A stretch of DNA of 8,539 nt from an uncultured Oscillospiraceae bacterium. GTDB taxonomy: Bacteria; Bacillota; Clostridia; Oscillospirales; Acutalibacteraceae. Both the position numbers and the translations under genes were made by a program. The stretch spans positions 1 through 8,539 of the forward strand of contig USBH01000066.1 in the NCBI GenBank assembly GCA_900552925.1, in the 5' to 3' direction. The notes below the pieces were generated by a model. That model was given only the letters and a program-made list of their open reading frames with translations, did no database searches and had not been told where the DNA came from. Position 1 is the stretch's first letter. Each line of letters begins with the position of its first letter. Shown piece after piece: positions 3,671 to 8,539 of the stretch.

Positions 3671-5737
3671 TTAAATTTCTGTAAATTTGGATAACACAGC
3701 CACGCCGAACGGGGCGAGTTTGATTGAATTTACCCTTTCACCTGTACCGTACAACTCGCATCCGGCGGGCAGCTCGACCGTTTTCTCCGCGTCGTTGTAG
3801 TTTTCCACGAACACGACCGAGCCGTTTTCGCCGACGCGCTCGTGCGCCGTAACGCCCGCCGGCAGCGCGGCGTCGAGCGCCCGGCCGATGCCGAGCGACG
3901 CGATCAGCCCGCCGTAGAGCGCCGCGAGCATATCCGTGCCGGTGCGCGCTGCGATGTAGTACGCCGCGCCGCGGCCGAAGCGGTTCTTCGTCACCGCCGG
4001 CTCGCCCGCGTAGAAGTCCTTCTCATACGTGCCGAGCACCTCGGCCGTGATCGGGTGGATGCGCGCGCACAGCTCGAACGCGTCGTAGCGGCGGCCGTCC
4101 ATGGCGACGCTGTTTTTCACGCCGTCCGGCAGGCTGTCGATCTCCTCGTTCCAGACGCCGAAAACGTCCATCATGCCGTCGGGCACGCCGCCGAGCCGGC
4201 ACAGGTCGTTTTCGTCGACGATGCCGCTCCAGTACGTCGTGACGAGCGTGCCGCCGTTTTCCACAAACGCGCGCATCTTCTGTTCAAAGCCGGCGCGGTA
4301 CATGTAGAGCATCGGGGCGATCACGAGTTTGTAGCCCGAGATGTCGCCGTCCATATCGACGATGTCGACCTGCACGCCCGCATCCCAGAACGGGCGGTAG
4401 TGGCTGAGAAGCGTCTCCACATACTTTTCGTCCTTGTCCTTGTTGCGCGGGCCGGCCGCGGCGTCGAGCGCCCAGCGGTTTTCCACGTCGTACACGATGG
4501 CGACCTGCGGCTTCACCGCGGTGCCGTACACGTCGCCGCGCGCGTTCATCTCGCGCAGCACGGCGCCCACCTGCTGCACGTCCCTGAAAACGCGCGTGTT
4601 TTCGGTTTTCGCAAAATCATACGGGCCGCTGTTGCCGACATGGTCGACGACCGCGCCGTGGAATTTTTCGCAGGAGCCGCGGCTCTTGCGGAACTGGAAA
4701 TACTGCACGGAGTTCGAGCCGTGCGCCATCGCCTGCATCGACGAGAGCAGGTGCATGCCGGGGCGCTTGAGCATCGAGACCGGCGTCCAGTTCGTCATGC
4801 TCGGCGTGCTCTCCATCAGGAGGAAATTCTCGTGCTTTACGGAGCGCATCACGTCGTGCGCCATCGCGGAGAAGACGGCGATTTCCGTGTTGTCCGCCGT
4901 GTGCCACTGCGGGTAGTTATCCCACGAGACGACGTCGAGCGCCGGGCCGAACTTGAAGTAGTCGAGGCCGTCGTAGAAGCCCATCAGGTTCGCCGTCACC
5001 GGGATCTCCGGGTTGACGGCCTTCACGGCGTCGCGCTCCATCTCCATGAAGTCGACGGTCTGGCGCGTCACAAAGCGCTTCCAGTCGAGCACGAGGCCGT
5101 GCACGTTCATCTCGCCGTGCGGCACCGGCGCGTGGATCTGCGACCAGTCGGTGTAGGTGTGGCTCCAGAAATCGGTCCACCAGGCGTGGTTGAGGTTGTC
5201 GAGCGTCTTGTACTTTTCGCGGAGCCAGTCGCGGAACGCGGCCTGGCACAGCGGGCAGTAGCACTCGCCGCCGTACTCGTTCGACAGGTGCCACAGGATG
5301 ACGCCCGGGTGGTTCGCAAAGCGCTCGGCGAGGCGGCGGTCCATCTCGCGCACCTTTTCGCGGTAGACGGGCGAGGTGTAGCAGTGGTTGTGCCGCGCGC
5401 CGGAAAGCTCGCGCAGGCCGCTCGGCTGCACGCGGCGGATCTCCTCGTACTTCTCGCTCATCCAGAGCGGCTTTGCGCCGGACGGCGTCGCGAGCACCGT
5501 GTAAATGCCGTTTTTGTAGAGGTTGTCGATGACGTCCGCGAGCCAGTCAAAGTCGTAGACGCCCTCCTGCGGCTCGAGATGCGCCCAGGAGAAAATGCCG
5601 ACGGAAACGCAGTTGATGTCCGCCTTCTTCATCAGCTCGATGTCCTCTTGCAGGACCTCGGGATACCGGAGCCACTGCTCCGGATTATAATCGCCGCCGT
5701 GCAGCAGCTTCGGAAATTTCGGTGTGATCGGTTTCAT
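3671..5737 (-). CDS. GH42 beta-galactosidase
   Basis: A 688-residue retaining glycoside hydrolase that removes terminal beta-D-galactose from short galactosides, probably in the cytoplasm since no signal peptide is seen. Length and layout fit the family: catalytic TIM barrel (about 1-395), trimerisation domain from QVAIVYD to about 610, and a small C-terminal beta domain. The start region FPKLLHGGDYNPEQW is typical. The acid/base is E154 in LSNEYGG and the nucleophile E309 in LLMESTPS. Cys119 plus C159/C161/C164 match the structural zinc site known in part of GH42. The ATG at 5737 has AGGAGG 6 nt upstream. No sugar transporter or regulator is next to it, so the natural substrate (lactose, galacto-oligosaccharides or plant/milk glycans) cannot be read from context. 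No terminator follows; its stop lies 18 bp before the prs -35. Confidence 0.95.
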   Translation of the reverse strand: MKPITPKFPKLLHGGDYNPEQWLRYPEVLQEDIELMKKADINCVSVGIFSWAHLEPQEGVYDFDWLADVIDNLYKNGIYTVLATPSGAKPLWMSEKYEEIRRVQPSGLRELSGARHNHCYTSPVYREKVREMDRRLAERFANHPGVILWHLSNEYGGECYCPLCQAAFRDWLREKYKTLDNLNHAWWTDFWSHTYTDWSQIHAPVPHGEMNVHGLVLDWKRFVTRQTVDFMEMERDAVKAVNPEIPVTANLMGFYDGLDYFKFGPALDVVSWDNYPQWHTADNTEIAVFSAMAHDVMRSVKHENFLLMESTPSMTNWTPVSMLKRPGMHLLSSMQAMAHGSNSVQYFQFRKSRGSCEKFHGAVVDHVGNSGPYDFAKTENTRVFRDVQQVGAVLREMNARGDVYGTAVKPQVAIVYDVENRWALDAAAGPRNKDKDEKYVETLLSHYRPFWDAGVQVDIVDMDGDISGYKLVIAPMLYMYRAGFEQKMRAFVENGGTLVTTYWSGIVDENDLCRLGGVPDGMMDVFGVWNEEIDSLPDGVKNSVAMDGRRYDAFELCARIHPITAEVLGTYEKDFYAGEPAVTKNRFGRGAAYYIAARTGTDMLAALYGGLIASLGIGRALDAALPAGVTAHERVGENGSVVFVENYNDAEKTVELPAGCELYGTGERVNSIKLAPFGVAVLSKFTEI

Positions 5738-5778
5738 CAGAAGCCTCCTGAAAAGTATCTTTTGGTGTTCTGTATCAA

Positions 5779-5806
5779 ATTATAATTTCTTTGGCGCAAA
5801 AAGCAA
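5779..5806 (-). promoter_or_regulatory. SigA-type promoter of the GH42 gene
   Basis: -10 TATAAT (5784-5779, consensus), 16-bp spacer, -35 TTGCTT (5806-5801). Leader about 35 nt. I found no clear cre site or operator beside it. Confidence 0.7.
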
Positions 5807-5862
5807 GCATAACCTTTATACACTTCGCGTATTGCCGTATATCTGCAAAGCACGCACGCACG

Positions 5863-5964
5863 CTCACCGGGCGCGCCATCGCCGCCGAGGACAACCAGCC
5901 GAGCGGGAAGCCCTGCTGGTATGTTCTGGTCGATTTCTGCCCGCACAACGGCGCAAGCGCCTGA
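5863..5964 (+). pseudogene. Possible C-terminal gene remnant in the intergenic stretch
   Basis: The 5807-5989 interval upstream of the GH42 promoter has no complete gene. One plus-strand frame, open from before 5863 to a TGA at 5962-5964, reads like real protein (RAIAAEDNQPSGKP, CWYVLVDFCPHNG) and has coding-like composition, but has no credible start or ribosome site. A short ACGC tandem repeat (about 5851-5862) lies where the protein-like part begins. I do not recognise the family; chance is possible. Confidence 0.3.
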
Positions 5965-5989
5965 CGAACTTTATTTACAACCGCACAGA

Positions 5990-6019
5990 AAGGCCCGCCG
6001 GAACGCCCCGGCGGGCCTT
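5990..6019. terminator. Terminator of the sigma/anti-sigma operon
   Basis: Perfect 12-bp stem (5990-6001 with 6008-6019), 6-nt loop. The minus strand ends in TTTC and the plus strand in TTTT, so it may act both ways. It lies about 50 bp after the last gene of the operon. Confidence 0.85.
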
Positions 6020-6068
6020 TTGCCGCGTCTTGCTATTCAATTGCGGACGAGCGTCCGCCGCGCGCGCC

Positions 6069-6647
6069 TTACGCGTACGCGTGGCCGAAGCCGTAGTACC
6101 GGCCGTCCACGTAAACCCGGCCAAAATACAGGTCGCCTTCTTCCGCCTGCGGCGCATACTGCACGACGATGCGGCACGCTTCCCCGTCCTGCGTGAAGCT
6201 GAACTCGGCCTGCTCGGCCGCGCCCGGCCCCACGACGCCGGTCAGCACGAAGCGCTGGTCGTCAAAGTACAGCACCGTTTCGCCGTCCTGCTCGACGATT
6301 TCAAACACGTGCTCCAGCATCCACGCGGGATCGCCGGAAAACGACCGGACCTCCATGCCCTGCCGGACAACCAGCGTACCGCCCTGCACAAAGACCTCGG
6401 CGCTGCGCCGGTCCACGCCCGTGCGCCGGTACGTGCGCTGGATCCAGTCCTGCACGCCGAACACGTCGTTGGCGTACACGATGCCGCCGAGCGCGAGCAG
6501 CGCAGCCAGTACGGCCGCCGCGAGCGCGAGCCGCCGGGGCGCCCGGCGCGGCGCATGTTCCGCCGTCTCCAGCGCGGCCAGCCGCTCCATCGCCGCCGCA
6601 GACGGGCGCATGTGGTCGTACAATCTGTACAGCCTGCTTTCTGTCAT
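6069..6647 (-). CDS. Single-pass membrane protein, probable anti-sigma factor
   Basis: 192 residues: a cytoplasmic N-terminal segment of about 38 residues, one membrane helix (about 40-59, LALAAAVLAALLALGGIVYA) and an outer domain of about 130 residues rich in short beta strands. The role is inferred mainly from position: its ATG overlaps the sigma gene's TGA (ATGA at 6647-6644), so the two are translationally coupled, as is usual for ECF sigma/anti-sigma pairs. No HxxxCxxC zinc anti-sigma motif is seen, and the cytoplasmic part is short for a classical anti-sigma domain, so it could bind in another way or be a sensor. AGGAGA lies 7 nt before the start. The composition is very GC-rich and Ala/Arg-rich. 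Confidence 0.65.
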   Translation of the reverse strand: MTESRLYRLYDHMRPSAAAMERLAALETAEHAPRRAPRRLALAAAVLAALLALGGIVYANDVFGVQDWIQRTYRRTGVDRRSAEVFVQGGTLVVRQGMEVRSFSGDPAWMLEHVFEIVEQDGETVLYFDDQRFVLTGVVGPGAAEQAEFSFTQDGEACRIVVQYAPQAEEGDLYFGRVYVDGRYYGFGHAYA

Positions 6648-7144
6648 TTTTCATTCTCCTTTCCATCCGTCGCTTCGCTTTCCAGCCAGTCGGCCTTCAG
6701 CTTCTTGCGCGCCTTCATCAGCTGCACGCGCACCGTCGCGCCGCGTATGCCCAAAATCGACGCGATCTCCTCGGTCGAATAGCCCTCGTAGTAGTGCATG
6801 TAGCAGATCACGCGGCACTGCTTCGGCAGCCGCATCACCATGTCGAACAGCGCGCGCTCCTCCCAGTCCGGCTCCTCGCCGATATCGTACAGCGCGTCGA
6901 GCGGCGTCGCCTTGCGGCGCCACGCCGAGGCGAGCAGATCGCGCCCCGCGTTGACGGTGCAGCGGATCAGCCAGCGCTTCATGTGCTCCGCGCTTTCAAA
7001 GGCGTCCTTCCTGCGGAGCAGCTTGAGGAATACATCCTGCATGATGTCCTCCGCGCTTTCCCTGTTTTTCACGCAGCTCAGCGCCACGCGGTAGACCGTC
7101 GCGGCGTATTTTTCCACCGCGGCGGCAACCTGTTCCCTTTCCAC
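6644..7144 (-). CDS. ECF-type RNA polymerase sigma factor
   Basis: 166 residues with the two ECF domains. Sigma-2 is at about 10-75 (TVYRVALSCVKNRESAEDIMQDVFLKLL, -10 recognition). Sigma-4 is at about 103-152, with LPKQCRVICYMHYYEGYSTEEIASILGI and the helix-turn-helix GATVRVQLMKARKKLK for -35 recognition. Start chosen as GTG at 7144 because similarity begins there and a G-rich AAAGGAAAGGGGG lies upstream. A TTG at 7189 would add 15 residues, but it falls within the likely promoter. It is coupled to the downstream membrane protein and probably released by it in response to an envelope signal (inference from family). The target regulon cannot be seen here. Confidence 0.88.
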   Translation of the reverse strand: MEREQVAAAVEKYAATVYRVALSCVKNRESAEDIMQDVFLKLLRRKDAFESAEHMKRWLIRCTVNAGRDLLASAWRRKATPLDALYDIGEEPDWEERALFDMVMRLPKQCRVICYMHYYEGYSTEEIASILGIRGATVRVQLMKARKKLKADWLESEATDGKENEK

Positions 7145-7180
7145 GCGTTTAACCGCCCCCTTTCCTTTTTTCGGGCCCTC

Positions 7181-7186
7181 ACTATA
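7181..7186 (-). promoter_or_regulatory. Candidate -10 element of the sigma operon
   Basis: TATAGT on the minus strand preceded by TTTG; no clear SigA -35. Transcription would start near 7174, leaving a leader of about 30 nt before the GTG. Autoregulation by the encoded sigma is possible but its recognition sequence is unknown. Confidence 0.4.
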
Positions 7187-7242
7187 CAAACGGCGCCGCC
7201 GGCCCGATTGTTTACCCGGCTTGAGTTTTTTTGCGGGAAACG

Positions 7243-7273
7243 AAAAAACGGCCGGAGCGCATGGCCCCGGCCG
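7243..7273 (-). terminator. Terminator of the MATE transporter gene
   Basis: On the minus strand CGGCCGG (7273-7267) pairs with CCGGCCG (7255-7249) around an 11-nt loop, followed by six T. It lies 34 bp after the transporter's stop and separates it from the sigma operon. Confidence 0.9.
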
Positions 7274-7307
7274 ACGTAAAAGCGGATATAAACTTGCCTG
7301 TGCGCCG

Positions 7308-8497
7308 TCATTTTTCCGCCGACGGCAGCTCGCGCTCGAGCTTCTTCATCCGCACGAAATACGTCGCGACGAGCAGGATCGCCGCGCCGGCCCACGCCAC
7401 GACCTCGGCGTAGTAGATGCCCTCCTGCCCGAGGAAGGCCGGCAGGATCAGCGCGACGCCGATGCGCATGACGAACTCGACGATGCCCGAGGCCATCGGC
7501 ATGACCGTATCGCCGAGGCCCATCAGCGCGGAGCGGTAAATGTGCAGCATGTAGAGGACCGACAGGCAGATGCTCATGATGTTGAGGTAGTGGACCGCGA
7601 CGTCGGTCGAGAGCGCGACCTCCTCCGGCGTGCCGGAGATGAACAGCGCCACCATAAAGCGCCCGAGCAGCAGCACGGCCGCCGTGATGACCGCCGAGGT
7701 CAGCAGCGCAATCCACGTCGCGGAGTGCATGCCCTTGCGGATGCGGCCGAGCAGCCCGGCGCCGAGGTTCTGGCCCACATACGTCGTGACCGCGTAGCCG
7801 AACGAGGTCGCGGCGATTTCCAGAATGCCGTACAGCTTGTTCGTCGCCGTGAAGCCCGCAACGAACAGCACGCCGTAGCGGTTGACGACCGACTGCACGA
7901 CCATGCCGCCGATCGCGATAATCATGTTCTGCGCGGCGACCGGCAGGCCGAGGCCGAGCAGGCGGCGCGTGAGGACGGCGTCCGGCAGGAAGTACGCCTT
8001 TTTCAGCCGGATGATGCGGATGCGCAGCACGGCCCGCAGACAGTACAGCGCGGCGAACAGCTGCGCGATGACCGTCGCGATGACGGCGCCCGCGATGCCC
8101 CAGTGGAACACCATGACAAAGAGCAGGTCCAGAACGATGTTGATGACCGAGGCGATCAGCATCGCGTAGAGCGGCGTGCGGCTGTCGCCGAGCGCGCGCA
8201 GGATGCTCGCGAGCACGTTGTACGCCATGATGATCGGGATGCCGGCGAACATGATGCGCAGGTAAGTGAACGCGCCGCCGATGACCTCCTCCGGCGTGTT
8301 CATCGCGCGCAGGATCGGGTCCATCGTCGCCTGGCTCACGATGAGCAGGAGCACCGAAAAGACCGCCGCAATCGAGATGGTCGCGCCGATCGAGCGGTTC
8401 AGGCCTTCCTCGTCGTTCGCGCCGAAGCGCTGCGCCATATGGATTGAAAAGCCCTGCGCAAAGCCCTGAATGACGCCGAGCACCAGCCAGTTCAGCC
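7308..8497 (-). CDS. MATE-family multidrug/metabolite efflux transporter, 5' end missing
   Basis: A polytopic inner-membrane exporter using an Na+ or H+ gradient. The visible roughly 396 residues start mid-protein (LNWLVLGVIQGFAQGFSIHMAQRFGA), corresponding to the second membrane helix of the N-terminal bundle; about 50-60 residues are lost at the contig end. MATE signs: GFSIHMAQRFGANDEEGL; repeated hydrophobic helices, e.g. ATISIAAVFSVLLLIVS and MFAGIPIIMAYNVLASILRALGDSRTPLYAMLI; and a second half that repeats the plan (GYAVTTYVGQNLGAGLLGRIRKG). The RALGDSRTP segment is characteristic of the family. The protein ends in a short charged tail (MKKLERELPSAEK). Substrate cannot be predicted. No regulator is visible next to it. 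Any in-frame GTG near 8483 is an internal codon, not the start. Confidence 0.92.
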
Positions 8498-8539
8498 CTG
8501 TCTCTTATACACATCTGACGCTGCCGACGAATTAGACGG
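8498..8539 (-). other. Nextera (Tn5) sequencing adapter with i5 index, not biological
   Basis: 8498-8530 is the reverse complement of the same adapter as at 6-38. It is followed by ATTAGACG, the reverse complement of index CGTCTAAT, and one G of the flow-cell arm. From memory CGTCTAAT is Nextera XT v2 index S510. Real sequence ends at about 8497. Confidence 0.98.

Noticed and set aside
3842..5785. Very long plus-strand open frame (647 codons) opposite the GH42 gene
   Set aside because: Arg/Val/His/Ala-rich shadow of a GC-rich gene whose minus-strand product is unmistakable GH42 with both catalytic glutamates.
5851..5862. ACGC tandem repeat as CRISPR or phase-variation tract
   Set aside because: Only about three 4-bp units, no spacer structure and no intact gene attached. 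No CRISPR array is visible anywhere in the window.
7145..7189. TTG start for the sigma factor 15 codons upstream
   Set aside because: It overlaps the likely -10 element (7181-7186), and the added residues (SEGPKKGKGAVKR) are encoded by the leader and G-rich ribosome site.
7221..8447. 408-codon plus-strand frame, and a 478-codon minus-strand frame starting MCIRDR
   Set aside because: The first is the antisense of the MATE gene (Asp/Arg/His-rich). The second starts inside the adapter and is an out-of-frame Arg/Gly/His-rich shadow.
1..8539. tRNA, rRNA genes or transposase/integrase
   Set aside because: None seen on either strand. The only Tn5 sequences are the library adapters.

Overview
This looks like one contig from a metagenomic (probably gut) short-read assembly. 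Both ends are Nextera/Tn5 sequencing adapter, and both carry bases of the same i5 index, so about 8.46 kb is biological. The source is most likely a GC-rich Clostridia member (Bacillota, Oscillospiraceae/Ruminococcaceae-like). Reasons: a T-box leader on cysE, a long-form ribose-phosphate pyrophosphokinase, strong AGGAGG ribosome sites, TTG/GTG starts, and a clostridial-type ECF sigma/membrane-partner pair. Apart from one small regulator, every gene I can support is on the minus strand, so the layout below runs from high to low coordinates.

Right side (about 6.0-8.5 kb): a MATE-family efflux transporter cut at its N-terminus by the adapter and closed by a strong hairpin terminator. Then comes a two-gene operon of an ECF-type sigma factor and a single-pass membrane protein, its likely anti-sigma partner, coupled by an ATGA overlap and closed by a 12-bp-stem terminator.

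Middle (2.3-5.8 kb): a complete GH42 beta-galactosidase with its own promoter and no visible terminator, followed by a ribose-phosphate pyrophosphokinase (PRPP synthase) with its own extended -10 promoter. About 200 bp upstream of the GH42 promoter hold no complete gene, only a possible gene remnant.

Left side: 0.54-2.34 kb is visibly AT-richer and looks acquired. It holds two small XRE/Cro-type repressor genes facing each other, flanked by direct repeats. The outer repeat (72 bp) copies the 3' end and terminator of the PRPP synthase gene, as expected of attL/attR at a gene-end integration site. The inner repeat (79 bp) is a promoter/operator segment with the inverted repeat TATCTAA-N8-TTAGATA. 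Joining the two ends as a circle would bring the two repressors into a divergent, switch-like order around shared operators. No recombinase is present. Next is a small secreted lipoprotein gene of unknown function behind a near-consensus promoter and a long leader.

The far left is the start of cysE (serine acetyltransferase), again cut by the adapter, preceded by a full T-box riboswitch. Specifier codon (UGC), antiterminator bulge (UGGA) and the gene product all agree on tRNA-Cys sensing.
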